Shown here piece by piece: positions 1-7,460 of a stretch of 26,386 nucleotides of DNA. The translations under genes and the position numbers were made by a program. Where the stretch lies: NCBI GenBank assembly GCA_964632945.1, contig CAZWCX010000104.1:1-26386 (forward strand), given 5' to 3'. Within the stretch, counting starts at the first letter, position 1, and each line of letters begins with the position of its first letter. The notes below the pieces were generated by a model. The model did not search any database. It was not told the DNA's origin and saw nothing but the letters and a program-made list of their open reading frames with translations. Source of the stretch: CAZWCX01 sp964632945. Its GTDB lineage: Bacteria; Planctomycetota; MHYJ01; WSZJ01; CAZWCX01.

Positions 1-172
1 GGATTTCGCCTCCAGCCGTCTCGCGCAGGAGCCAGGCGGCAGCCAGGAAGTGCAGCGCGTGGGCACCCACCGAGACGCCCCGGCAGATCTCCGGTCGGCG
101 GCGCAGGAACACGAGCAGGATGGCGGCGGCCAGCGGCAGGACCACCGGCAGCACGACGAGATGTCCCATCAT
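1..172 (-). CDS. mnhD: Mnh/Mrp antiporter subunit D, N-terminal part (runs off window)
   Basis: The minus strand opens with ATG at 172 and stays open to the window edge, giving about 57 residues that begin MMGHLVVLPVVLPLAAAIL. This is a hydrophobic first membrane helix followed by a basic loop (FLRRRPEICRG), then a second hydrophobic stretch, which fits the start of the large MnhD/MrpD proton-translocating subunit. The start overlaps the stop of mnhC in an ATGA arrangement, typical of translational coupling in mnhABCDEFG operons. Identity rests mainly on gene order after mnhA, mnhB and mnhC, because the conserved core of subunit D lies outside the window. The protein would sit in the cytoplasmic membrane as part of the Na+(K+)/H+ antiporter complex. 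Confidence 0.8.
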   Translation of the reverse strand, partial: MMGHLVVLPVVLPLAAAILLVFLRRRPEICRGVSVGAHALHFLAAAWLLRETAGGEI

Positions 173-516
173 CGGTCGGTCGACCTCATGTCATCCAGGT
201 CATCGGTTCCCAGGGTACGCACGGCGCGCTGGACCAGGGCCGCGGCGAACGACAGTACGCCGAAGCCGATCACGATCGAGGTCAGGACCAGCGCCTGGGG
301 AAGCGGGTCCGCGTGCGGCGGGACCAGGGCCTCATGGCCGGCGGGCACGATCGGCGAGCGCCCCCGGGTCAGCCCGCCGGTAATGAACAGGAGCAGGTTC
401 GTCGAATAGCCGGACAGCGCCAGGCCGATCAACAGCTTGACGATGCTGCGTCTCATCATGAGGTAGATGCCGGCGGCGAACAGGGCGCCGACCACTGCGG
501 CAATCACGACCGACAT
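169..516 (-). CDS. mnhC: Mnh/Mrp antiporter subunit C (NuoK-like)
   Basis: A 115-residue membrane protein, the usual size for MnhC/MrpC, which is homologous to the NuoK subunit of complex I. Three hydrophobic segments are visible: residues about 3-20 (VVIAAVVGALFAAGIYL), 27-47 (VKLLIGLALSGYSTNLLLFI) and 72-95 (ALVLTSIVIGFGVLSFAAALV). The segment ALVLTSIVIGFG is the family's most recognisable stretch. The ATG at 516 lies one base after the mnhB TGA, and its own TGA overlaps the mnhD ATG, so it is an internal gene of the operon. It is expected to work in the cytoplasmic membrane with subunits A, B and D in exchanging monovalent cations for protons. The charged tail after residue 96 has no obvious motif. 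Confidence 0.9.
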   Translation of the reverse strand: MSVVIAAVVGALFAAGIYLMMRRSIVKLLIGLALSGYSTNLLLFITGGLTRGRSPIVPAGHEALVPPHADPLPQALVLTSIVIGFGVLSFAAALVQRAVRTLGTDDLDDMRSTDR

Positions 517-517
517 G

Positions 518-934
518 TCACGGCTCCTCCGCGAAGGTGAGCATGATCCCGGAGGCGATCCCCACCACGACCAGGTAAACGCCGAGGTCGAAGAGCAGCG
601 GCGTGCCGAGGTCCAGGGATCGTCCGTCCGGCAAGGGCAGAGCGACCCACACTCCGGTGAGGAACGGCCGCCCCGCCAGGGGGCCGGCCAGACCGGCCAC
701 GAGGGCGACCAGCAGCCCCGTCGCGACCAGGTCGTCCGGCTCGACCCGCAAGACGCGACGGGCCGCGGCCGGATCCCGCGCCAGGGCGGTCAGGCCGATG
801 CCGCCCGCAGCGATCAGGCCACCGGCGAATCCGCCTCCCGGCTCGTGGTGGCCGCACCAGAGCAGGAAGATGGAGAAGAGGAGCAACAGGGGCAGCAGGT
901 ACCGGGCGGCGGTCTCCAGGATCAAGGGGTTCAT
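518..934 (-). CDS. mnhB: Mnh/Mrp antiporter subunit B
   Basis: I take the ATG at 934, giving 138 residues beginning MNPLILETAARYLLPLLLLF. The open frame extends further upstream, but only inside mnhA, and this ATG forms an ATGA overlap with the mnhA stop. The length matches MnhB/MrpB (about 140). The signature FLLWCGHHEPGGGFAGGLI at about residues 22-40 is the classic MnhB motif (H..PGGGF.gG). Four hydrophobic segments are seen. The presence of a separate subunit B next to a full-length subunit A suggests a seven-gene (group 1) Mrp system rather than one with an A-B fusion. It is part of the membrane antiporter involved in Na+/H+ exchange and pH homeostasis. Confidence 0.92.
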   Translation of the reverse strand: MNPLILETAARYLLPLLLLFSIFLLWCGHHEPGGGFAGGLIAAGGIGLTALARDPAAARRVLRVEPDDLVATGLLVALVAGLAGPLAGRPFLTGVWVALPLPDGRSLDLGTPLLFDLGVYLVVVGIASGIMLTFAEEP

Positions 935-3234
935 ACGGATTCTCTCCCCCCAGGTCGCGAGCGCAGCAGCGCGAAGACGCCGGCGGCGGCGACCGCCAGG
1001 ACGGTGATCTCGCCCAGGGTGTCCAGGGCGCGGAAATCCACCAGGATCACATTGACGACGTTGCGCCCGTGGGCCTCGGGTAAGCTGGCCCGCGCGTAGT
1101 ACTCGGAGATCGGTTCGAACCAACGGCGTTCCAGACAGACCAGGACGAGCAGGAACAGGAGTCCGCCCGCACCGGCGGCCACCACGGCGTCGCGCTGGCG
1201 CGTCCGGCGCGTGGACCGATCGTGGAAGTGCGGCAGGTGGTAAAAGGCGAAGGCCAGGAGGATGACGGTCAGAGACTCCACGACGATCTGGGTCAAGGCG
1301 AGGTCGGGCGCGCCGTAGACGAGGAAGAGCAGGGCGATTCCGTAGCCGACGACGCCGAGCGAGGCGATGGCCGCCAGGCGTGACCGCGCCACGAGCGCGA
1401 ATCCGGTCGCGACCAGGATGATGCCGGCGAGTGCAGCCTCATGCAGATGTAACGGCCCCGGATCGACCGGCCAGGACGGCAGCCCGAGGCGGACGAGGGC
1501 CCAGGTCGCCACCGCTCCGCTGGCCAGGACGATCACCAGAAGGTAGGTGCGCAGATACCCGTTCTGAAGCAGGCGGGTCTGGAGCCGCGCGAACCCCAGA
1601 ATGCCTTGCAGGCCCGTCTCGTACCCATGGGACGGAGCAAAGCGCTCCAGGCCGGCGAACCGACTGCCGAGGCGCCGCAGGGACTCGCGTGCCCACCAGG
1701 CGGCGGCGCCGGCCGCGAAGGTCGCAAGGCTCCATCCCAGGGCCGGGGTAAGACCATGCCACAGGGCCAGGTCGGCCCCCAGGGGAACCCCGGCCACCGC
1801 CGAGACCGCAGGCGACACCAGCGCGCGGGCGACCGCTGCCGGCCACAGGCAGACGAGCAGGCCGCCGAGCGCCAGAACGGCCGGGCCGAGGAGCAGGGCC
1901 GGCGGCGCCTCATGGGGCGGGCGGGCGGTGGAACGGAGGGTGCCCAGGAAGGGACGGGCGCCGGTGACCGCGGCGGCGACGAGGGTCAGCGCGCTTGCCA
2001 CGGCGGCCACCAGCACCGCCGGGATCGCTCCGGCGGGCAGGGCCAGCGCAGCCTCGTAGAGACGCTCCTTGGCCACGAAACCGAGGAACGGCGGAAGGGC
2101 CGCCATCCCCATGCCGGCCATCAGCGCGACGGTCCCCGTCACCGGCATCGCGCGCCACAGCCCGCCCAGACGCTCCGGTTCCCGCTCGCCCGTCTCGTGA
2201 TCGACGATTCCCGCAACCAGGAAGAGCGCCCCCTTGTACCCAACGTGCGCCAGGAAGAAGAGCATCGCCGCCTGCGCGGCCGCCGCCGTCCCCAGCCCCA
2301 GTAGAAACACGAGCCCGCCCAGCGCACTCACCGTCGTGTATGCCAGAATGCGCTTGTACTCCACCGCCCCCAGCGCCAGAGCCGCCCCCAGGACGAAGGT
2401 CGTCCCCCCGACCACGGGCAGCGCCCAGCGCCACTCCGGAGTCGCCGCCAGAGCAGGGCTCAGCCGGGCCAGCAGGTAGACGCCGGCCTTCACCATCGTC
2501 GCCGCGTGCAGGTAGGCGCTCGCCGGAGTCGGCGCCTCCATGGCGTTGGGCAACCAGAAGTGGAACGGAACCTGGGCCGATTTCGTGAACGCCCCGCCGA
2601 GCAGCAGGAAGAACGCCAGGCGGAACTGCGGGTGCGCGGCGAGCGCTTCCCCCCTCCCGGCCAGCTCCGTGATCGACCAGGAGCCCGCCGCCGAGCCCAG
2701 CAGGAGCAGGCCCGCCAGCAGCGCCAGCCCGCCTCCCCCCGTCACCATCAGGGCCTGCAGCGCCGCCGCCCGCGCCTGCGGACGCTCATGATGGTGGCCG
2801 ATCAGGAAAAACGACGTGATGCTGGTGAGTTCCCAGAAGACGAACAGCAGCAGCAGATTGTCCGCCCACACCAGGCCGAGCATCGAGCCCAGGAACCCGA
2901 GCAGGAATCCCTGGAATCTTCCGGCTCGCGGATCGCCGGCCAGGTAGGCTCCGGAGTAGACCAGGACGAGGGCGCCGACGCCGGCAATCATCAGGGCGAA
3001 CAGCAACGAAAGCCCGTCGAGCCGAAACGCCAGGTCCAGTCCGAGTCCAGGGACCCAGGGGATCCTGGCGACTGCGGCCTGGCCGGACGCGACGTCGGGA
3101 ATCTGTGCGATCAACCAGGCGCAGATCGCCGCCGGGAACCCGGCGAGCACCCACCCGGCCCGAGTCCCGAAGCGGGAGTGCACCACCGGCGCAACCGCCG
3201 CGAGGACGAAACAAACGACCACCCAGGTGGGCAT
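931..3234 (-). CDS. mnhA: Mnh/Mrp antiporter subunit A (NuoL-like)
   Basis: A 767-residue polytopic membrane protein, the usual length of MnhA/MrpA. The N-terminal two thirds is the proton-translocating antiporter domain shared with complex I NuoL. FWELTS at residues 134-139 carries the conserved Glu135, GGAFTKSAQVPFHFWLP carries Lys218, and HAATMVKAG carries Lys249, all in the expected spacing. The C-terminal part has the MbhD/MbhE-like region (GAPDLALTQIVVESLTVILL, then NVILVDFRALDTLGEITV near the end). The start ATG has AGAAGG six bases upstream. It is the first gene of the operon, and its stop overlaps mnhB. The divergent upstream region is long (about 760 bases) and may hold its control sites. 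Role: main ion-translocating subunit of the Na+/H+ antiporter. Confidence 0.95.
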   Translation of the reverse strand: MPTWVVVCFVLAAVAPVVHSRFGTRAGWVLAGFPAAICAWLIAQIPDVASGQAAVARIPWVPGLGLDLAFRLDGLSLLFALMIAGVGALVLVYSGAYLAGDPRAGRFQGFLLGFLGSMLGLVWADNLLLLFVFWELTSITSFFLIGHHHERPQARAAALQALMVTGGGGLALLAGLLLLGSAAGSWSITELAGRGEALAAHPQFRLAFFLLLGGAFTKSAQVPFHFWLPNAMEAPTPASAYLHAATMVKAGVYLLARLSPALAATPEWRWALPVVGGTTFVLGAALALGAVEYKRILAYTTVSALGGLVFLLGLGTAAAAQAAMLFFLAHVGYKGALFLVAGIVDHETGEREPERLGGLWRAMPVTGTVALMAGMGMAALPPFLGFVAKERLYEAALALPAGAIPAVLVAAVASALTLVAAAVTGARPFLGTLRSTARPPHEAPPALLLGPAVLALGGLLVCLWPAAVARALVSPAVSAVAGVPLGADLALWHGLTPALGWSLATFAAGAAAWWARESLRRLGSRFAGLERFAPSHGYETGLQGILGFARLQTRLLQNGYLRTYLLVIVLASGAVATWALVRLGLPSWPVDPGPLHLHEAALAGIILVATGFALVARSRLAAIASLGVVGYGIALLFLVYGAPDLALTQIVVESLTVILLAFAFYHLPHFHDRSTRRTRQRDAVVAAGAGGLLFLLVLVCLERRWFEPISEYYARASLPEAHGRNVVNVILVDFRALDTLGEITVLAVAAAGVFALLRSRPGGRESV

Positions 3235-3389
3235 GGGAGACCTTCTCTCGTCGGGTCGGTCAAATCCGGTGGGAACGGTGGGACGAGGTCCCGAGCGACC
3301 GGCAGCGCCCGTTCCCGCTTATGGCAGGACTCGCGACGGACGGATCGGAACCTGAAAATCTTCCCAACCGACTGGAGATCCCCCAGACC

Positions 3390-3421
3390 GTGTGCAGGTG
3401 TCCCCGCAGGTACCTGCACAC
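3390..3421. repeat. Inverted repeat / strong hairpin with GCAGGT half-sites
   Basis: The arms GTGTGCAGGT (3390-3399) and ACCTGCACAC (3412-3421) are exact reverse complements over 10 bp. Two wobble pairs and one C-G pair can extend the RNA stem to 13 bp with a six-base loop. Inside it, GCAGGT occurs twice directly (3394-3399 and 3406-3411) and once inverted (3412-3417). It lies about 155 bases before the mnhA start on the minus strand. It could be an operator for mnhA, a terminator of an unseen transcript, or part of a structured leader. No T-run follows on either strand. Confidence 0.6.
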
Positions 3422-3926
3422 CGCCTCGGGCGGCACCACGGAAAGCGTACTTCTCCGAGGCCCGAATGTCCACGCCACCGTGACGCAGCCCTGGGCGAGC
3501 GGCGCAGGCGAGGGAACCGAAGCGACCGGTGGCGGATCCGGCGCGGGACATCGTCCTCTTGCAGGACGTGGTCGAGGGAGACTCGTAAGCCCGTCGAAGC
3601 GGCGGCACCTCGCCGAGAGGCTGCGGGCGACGGTCGTTGGACCCAGGTACGAGGCCCAGGACGAATCCCTACCCGCCCAAGCGCCCCCCCTGCGAGTCCA
3701 CCGCGGACCGACCGGGCCCCCCCCGACGATCCAACCGACGCAACCCCATCCCGAGAACCCCAGGGCTGCGCCTCCTGGAGAGGACATCGGCCGGCACGGG
3801 TGTCGAGGAAGTGAAGTTTGCGCGCACCCGCGGGGAGACGAACGGCCACCAAGACCAATCCCGGAGAGCGAATCACCTGTAGCCGGCAGGCTCGGAGGGT
3901 CGATCACCCGTGGGGGGGCCTTTCTC

Positions 3927-3956
3927 TTGACAGAGGGGAGAAACTCTGCTAGGGAT
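3927..3956 (+). promoter_or_regulatory. Probable sigma-70-type promoter for the 3995 gene
   Basis: A perfect TTGACA at 3927-3932 is followed after 17 bases by TAGGGAT (3950-3956) at the -10 position. The -35 matches consensus exactly but the -10 is weak. It would start transcription near 3963, about 32 bases before the ATG at 3995. A perfect TTGACA is unusual in DNA this GC-rich, which supports it, as does its position. The GAGGAAGG ribosome site at 3984-3991 lies in the predicted leader. Confidence 0.5.
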
Positions 3957-3994
3957 GCCCCGTTCGAAACATTCATCCACGATGAGGAAGGTCG

Positions 3995-4834
3995 ATGCGC
4001 CCGAGTCGCGGCACCAACCCGGCGCTGAAGTGGCTCGCCTTCGGCGTCCTCTTCGGGGTTTGCGTCGCTGCGGGGATGGTCGCCACGCTGCTCCTCGTCA
4101 CATCGGAACCATCTAATTCTAATGGACTTGCGTCGATCGAGGGGGGTCGCGTGGCCCGCCTCGCCGGCCGTGCCCGCGCGTCCCGGCCGACCTCGGCACG
4201 GGGCGCGACGGAATCGAGCCGCGAATTCGAGTCCTCCCGGGGCAAGATCACCGGAACGGTGGTCGAGAGTGACCCGACCGAGGCGGACGCCCGCAAGGAC
4301 CGTGATGCCGGCGCCGCGGATTCGGACGACTCGTCCGCCGGGGCTGGATCGACGGTCCGGTCCGTCGAGGATCGGGATTCGGATCTCCTCACCGGCCGCC
4401 GACGGAAAGAATCGGCCGGTGCAGTGGAACCTCCCCGACCCAAGGATAACGAGGACAACGGGTCGGAGGGCGAGGCGGAGGAATGGATCGCGCGCCGCGC
4501 CGAGCTGGACCGGCTTCGACGGCAGCGCGTCGAGTACTTCGCGCACATGCTTCAGCTGAATTCAACGCAGCGCGAATCGTACGACCGGCTGCGCGCCGAG
4601 GTGGACGAGGTGACACTGACCGAAGAGCGGGCCACGAATCGGCGACTCCCGTACGCCTCCGTGACGGCGATCCTCGCGACGGAGCGGGACGTGAACGAGC
4701 GATTCCGCAGCCTGCTGACGGCCGGCCAGGCGGCGACCTTCAACCAACTGATCGTCCCGCCGAGCGGGACCGCCCCCGCGCCGGCCCTGAACATTCCCAC
4801 CGCGCAGGCGACGACCCCGAACCGGCGCAGGTGA
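3995..4834 (+). CDS. Membrane-anchored protein with acidic linker and LTxxQ-like helical domain
   Basis: A 279-residue protein with a ribosome site GAGGAAGG just before the ATG. Residues 11-35 form one hydrophobic helix (LAFGVLFGVCVAAGMVATLLL) after a short basic N-terminus, so the protein is probably anchored with its bulk outside the cytoplasm. Residues 40-160 are low-complexity, rich in Ser, Asp, Glu and Arg, and probably disordered. Residues 162-253 are strongly helical and carry LNSTQ (188-192) and LTAGQAATFNQL (241-252). This pair resembles the two LTxxQ motifs of Spy/CpxP/ZraP-like periplasmic proteins, which bind unfolded proteins or metals. The tail is rich in Pro, Ala and Thr. The next gene starts 28 bases downstream, so they probably share a transcript. 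The family assignment is an inference from two short motifs; the protein is otherwise hypothetical. Confidence 0.75.
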   Translation: MRPSRGTNPALKWLAFGVLFGVCVAAGMVATLLLVTSEPSNSNGLASIEGGRVARLAGRARASRPTSARGATESSREFESSRGKITGTVVESDPTEADARKDRDAGAADSDDSSAGAGSTVRSVEDRDSDLLTGRRRKESAGAVEPPRPKDNEDNGSEGEAEEWIARRAELDRLRRQRVEYFAHMLQLNSTQRESYDRLRAEVDEVTLTEERATNRRLPYASVTAILATERDVNERFRSLLTAGQAATFNQLIVPPSGTAPAPALNIPTAQATTPNRRR

Positions 4835-4862
4835 ACCGCTGGGACGAGAAGAGGAGCGACCC

Positions 4863-5747
4863 ATGCCCCGCTTCGGACTTTGGATCCCGGCCCTGGTGGC
4901 GGCCGGAATCCTGTTCGGGGGATGGTGCGTCTTCGGCGCGGGCCCCGCTTCCTCTTCCCGAGGTGGGCACGTCGGTTTGGACCTGACGCAAAGCCCGCCG
5001 CGGGTCGATCCGCACTTCCTCCTCGATCTGGTCTTGCGCCGTCTCGCGCCGCTGCCGCCGGGGCATCCATTCCGCGGGCGCCGGATTCAGATCCTCGACC
5101 TGCGGGGAACGGAAGCGTATCAGGACGCGCGCATTCCCACGGCCCTGCCGGTCGATCCGGACCAGCTCGACACGGAAGCCGTCGCCCGGAACCTCGCCGA
5201 TCTCGGGACCGCGCTGGTTCTGTACGGAGACCGGGACGGGCTCCTCGGGCGGGTCCTGGCGCGGCGCAGCCAGGAGGTGTTCCTGGTCGCCCCCGGCTGG
5301 GAGGCGGTGATGGACCGGATCGAGCGCCCCCAGGTCGCGACGAGGCCCGCGGCGGATCCCAAGGACCTCGCCATGCGCCGGGAGATGCGGGAAGCGCGGG
5401 ACAGCTCCCCCGAGGCGCCCTTGATCAGCGCGGCGCGCGTGAAGGCGATGCTCGATGCGGGGGAACCGGTCACGGTCCTGTACGTCGGTGCCGAGGAGAC
5501 GTTTCGCGATCGTCGCATCCCCGGGGCGATCCAGGTCTCGTTTCCGCTCGTGGACGCCCGGTTGGCGGAGCTGGATCCGAATCGGACGGTCATCTTCTAC
5601 TGCGGCTGTTGCGAAGGGGCGTCCGAGGGGGTCAGCGGATTCGCGGCCCGGAAGGCGCTCCTGCGCGGGTTCAAACAGGTGTGGAACCTGGAAGGGCACC
5701 TGAAGGGGTGGGTCGAGGCCGGGTACCCCACCCACCGGGGGCCGTAA
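4863..5747 (+). CDS. Exported protein with two rhodanese-like domains
   Basis: A 294-residue protein with GAGGAG six bases before the ATG. Residues 5-27 form a signal peptide or membrane anchor. A first rhodanese-like domain (about 70-155: ILDLRGTEAYQDARIPTALPV, then LVLYGDRDGLLG) has no cysteine at the active-loop position and is probably inactive. A second (about 187-291) has VLYVGAEETFRDRRIPGAI, the active loop FYCGCCEGAS with Cys247 (also Cys249 and Cys250), and WNLEGHLKGWVEAGYP at the end. This is the usual pattern of inactive plus active domains in two-domain rhodaneses. It probably carries persulfide sulfur or handles a redox/sulfur substrate outside the cytoplasm; the substrate cannot be told. 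It is probably co-transcribed with the LTxxQ-like gene upstream. Confidence 0.88.
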   Translation: MPRFGLWIPALVAAGILFGGWCVFGAGPASSSRGGHVGLDLTQSPPRVDPHFLLDLVLRRLAPLPPGHPFRGRRIQILDLRGTEAYQDARIPTALPVDPDQLDTEAVARNLADLGTALVLYGDRDGLLGRVLARRSQEVFLVAPGWEAVMDRIERPQVATRPAADPKDLAMRREMREARDSSPEAPLISAARVKAMLDAGEPVTVLYVGAEETFRDRRIPGAIQVSFPLVDARLAELDPNRTVIFYCGCCEGASEGVSGFAARKALLRGFKQVWNLEGHLKGWVEAGYPTHRGP

Positions 5748-5840
5748 CCATATCTTCGGACGAATTGCGTCGAGAATTCGTTGCAATGGGCGCGGACGAC
5801 CTGTAGGTTCTGCGCGTTGAAAGTCGATGAAATCGTGGGT

Positions 5841-5862
5841 CCGCCCGAGGGTTCGGGCGGAT
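5841..5862 (+). terminator. Hairpin after the rhodanese gene, possible terminator
   Basis: TCCGCCCGA (5841-5849) and TCGGGCGGA (5854-5862) are exact reverse complements, a 9-bp GC-rich stem with the four-base loop GGGT. It lies 93 bases after the rhodanese stop and about 80 bases before the next start. No T-tract follows, so it is either an imperfect terminator or a stabilising 3' hairpin. Confidence 0.45.
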
Positions 5863-5930
5863 CGGATGGCGCTCTTCGGGGCGGACATCCGACGATCGAG
5901 TGGACGTTGGTGAAACGACCACGGATTTCG

Positions 5931-5936
5931 GGAGGG
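5931..5936 (+). promoter_or_regulatory. Ribosome binding site that selects a TTG start
   Basis: GGAGGG at 5931-5936 is the only good Shine-Dalgarno here. It lies one base before the GTG at 5938, which is too close, but seven bases before the in-frame TTG at 5944, which is ideal. I therefore start the glycine-rich protein at the TTG. Confidence 0.7.
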
Positions 5937-5943
5937 TGTGCAG

Positions 5944-7323
5944 TTGAGCAGCAGGCAGAGTGACCACCGGCGGTGGGTTGGGTTCCTGGTGGCGGTCGTG
6001 CTCGGGTTGGCCCCGGGCGCGGCGTTCGGCCAGTTCACGGATGCCGATGGCGGAGACCACGGCGGGGCGGATTACACGCCCGGCGCCGGGGTCGAGATCG
6101 GCGGCGTCCACACCAACGTGGGCAACTTCGTGATCCCGCTGGGACAGACGAACCCGGTGCGGATGAACCAGGCGAGTCCCGGCGGCAATACGTTCGACAT
6201 CAGCGCCGCGACGATCACGATCGCCGGCACGCTCGACGGCTCCGGCCGCGGCTTCGGCGGCGGGGCGGGGGGGTGCGCCGACGGTTGCGATGCCGGAACG
6301 GCAACCGCGTTTGGTGGGGTAGGCGGATCGGGCGGCGACGGCGGTGCCAACAATGACGACGGAGCAGGCTCAGATGCCGGCGGCGGCGGTGGAGGCGGGC
6401 CGAACGGGCTACCAGGCGACGATGGGCCGGCCGTTCCCTTCTTGTCGGCTGCTGGTACGGCGGCCGGTGGCGGAGCGGGTGGCGGCGCCGCAGCCGCACT
6501 GGGCGGAACCGGATTTGGCGGCGGCGGCGGCGGCGGCGGGAATTGCTTCGGTGGCGGCGGCGGCGGCGGCGGTGGTGGGAGTGGGGGCGCCAATGCGGTC
6601 GCAGCCAACGCAGGCGCGGCAGGACAAGGCGCAGCGGCCGGCGCCGGAGGGGCCTCCGGCGGGGCATGCGGGACGACAACGGCGGGTGGCAACGGTGGTT
6701 ACGCATCCCCCGGCATCAATGGCGATACGACTACGGACACCTCATTTCTGGTCGGTAGCGGTGGCGGCGGTGGTGGCGGCTTCGGCAGCGGCGCTTGTGG
6801 AGCATGCGCCGGAGGCGGCGGAGGCGGAGGCGGAGCGGGTGGTGCGCGAATCGCCCTGCGAGCGACCGGCGACATCACTGTCTCCGGCACGATCATTTCC
6901 CAGGGGAGCGGCGGGGGTAACAACGGTGGCGGCGGGGCTCTTCGCGGCGGCGGCGGAGCCGGCGGCGGAATCCTCATCTCCGGCGCCAACGTCACCCTGA
7001 CCGGCACGCTGGACAATCGCGGCCGGCTCGCGGACGCCCTCTCCCCCGTGAACGGCGGTACCCTCAAGGCCTTCCACACCGGCGCGCTCGTCAACACCGC
7101 GGTGGTCACGGTAGGCCGGTTGCTGACCGGCGCTCCGCCGGCACCGGCGGGCGGCGGCGCGGCAGCGGGTGACGACGACGATGGTCGCTCCGGCTTCAAG
7201 AAGTTCATCAAGAAGAACAAGTGCTTCGTATCGACGATCCACGGTTCCCAGGGCGGGCTGGGGATGTTGCTCATCGCCGTGCTGCTCGCATGGGTGACCG
7301 CCGTGTACGCGCGTAGCCGCTAG
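5944..7323 (+). CDS. Exported glycine-rich protein with C-terminal CFI-box membrane tail
   Basis: With the TTG start the product is 459 residues. A signal peptide spans about 1-28 (WVGFLVAVVLGLAPGAAFG, then QFTDAD). The middle (about 90-345) is extremely rich in Gly, with runs of 6-9 glycines. These are interspersed with short beta-strand phrases such as ATITIAGTLDGSGRG, DITVSGTIISQGSGGG and NVTLTGTLDNRG, suggesting a repetitive beta-helix-like fold. After an acidic DDDD patch and a basic FKKFIKKNK stretch comes Cys427 in CFVSTIHGS, then a hydrophobic helix (LGMLLIAVLLAWVTAVYA) and a final Arg-Ser-Arg. This tail resembles the CFI-box-CTERM motif (CFIATAxxGS before a membrane helix), a presumed sorting or anchoring signal. 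It is probably a surface or matrix protein. A terminator follows. Confidence 0.85.
   Translation: MSSRQSDHRRWVGFLVAVVLGLAPGAAFGQFTDADGGDHGGADYTPGAGVEIGGVHTNVGNFVIPLGQTNPVRMNQASPGGNTFDISAATITIAGTLDGSGRGFGGGAGGCADGCDAGTATAFGGVGGSGGDGGANNDDGAGSDAGGGGGGGPNGLPGDDGPAVPFLSAAGTAAGGGAGGGAAAALGGTGFGGGGGGGGNCFGGGGGGGGGGSGGANAVAANAGAAGQGAAAGAGGASGGACGTTTAGGNGGYASPGINGDTTTDTSFLVGSGGGGGGGFGSGACGACAGGGGGGGGAGGARIALRATGDITVSGTIISQGSGGGNNGGGGALRGGGGAGGGILISGANVTLTGTLDNRGRLADALSPVNGGTLKAFHTGALVNTAVVTVGRLLTGAPPAPAGGGAAAGDDDDGRSGFKKFIKKNKCFVSTIHGSQGGLGMLLIAVLLAWVTAVYARSR
6517..6576 (+). repeat. Trinucleotide GGC/GGT simple repeats within the glycine-rich gene
   Basis: Seven GGC units in a row run from 6517 to 6537, followed by GGG. 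A second run of GGT and GGC units spans about 6550-6576, separated by codons for NCF. Both are in frame and encode polyglycine. Such runs are prone to slippage in replication and sequencing, but unit changes would be in frame. Confidence 0.8.
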
Positions 7324-7352
7324 CGGCTCAGCCAGGGTCACGGAAAACACCC

Positions 7353-7389
7353 CCGGGAGGGTCTTCCGCTTCGGCGAAGACCCTCCCGG
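7353..7389 (+). terminator. Strong hairpin terminator after the glycine-rich gene
   Basis: A left arm starting CCGGGAGGGTCTTC and a right arm ending GAAGACCCTCCCGG pair over 16 bp with one bulged C, closed by a TTCG tetraloop. It lies 30 bases after the stop codon and is followed by TCCTGTTT, a modest T-rich stretch. The complementary strand also has a short T-run after the stem, but there is no gene there to terminate. It separates the glycine-rich gene from the giant propeller genes. Confidence 0.78.
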
Positions 7390-7460
7390 TCCTGTTTCCG
7401 GGTCCGTGCTCGCCGACCGCGAATTCCGCATCGATCCGACCCCACAAGCTCAGGTGACGG

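Larger units (their letters stand above)
3235..3994. other. Long intergenic region without a convincing gene
   Basis: About 760 bases lie between the divergent mnhA (minus) and the 3995 gene (plus). Several open frames cross it on both strands, but all are rich in Arg, Pro and Ser, lack a ribosome site and show no family resemblance, as expected for chance frames in GC-rich DNA. What can be seen is a near-perfect inverted repeat at 3390-3421, C-rich stretches around 3680-3730, and a sigma-70-like promoter at 3927-3956 directed at the 3995 gene. A non-coding RNA or a decayed gene cannot be excluded. Confidence 0.6.

Noticed and set aside
3105..4028. 307-codon plus-strand frame over the mnhA upstream gap
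   Set aside because: It begins inside mnhA, is rich in Arg and Pro without hydrophobic structure, lacks a ribosome site and overlaps the well-supported promoter and start at 3995.
3260..4546. 428-codon minus-strand frame over the gap and the 3995 gene
   Set aside because: Its product is Arg/Pro/Gly/Ser-rich with no motif and it is antisense to the LTxxQ-like gene; no start signal.
6517..6576. Trinucleotide runs as a possible CRISPR or regulatory repeat array
   Set aside because: They are in-frame glycine codons inside a gene with no spacer structure.
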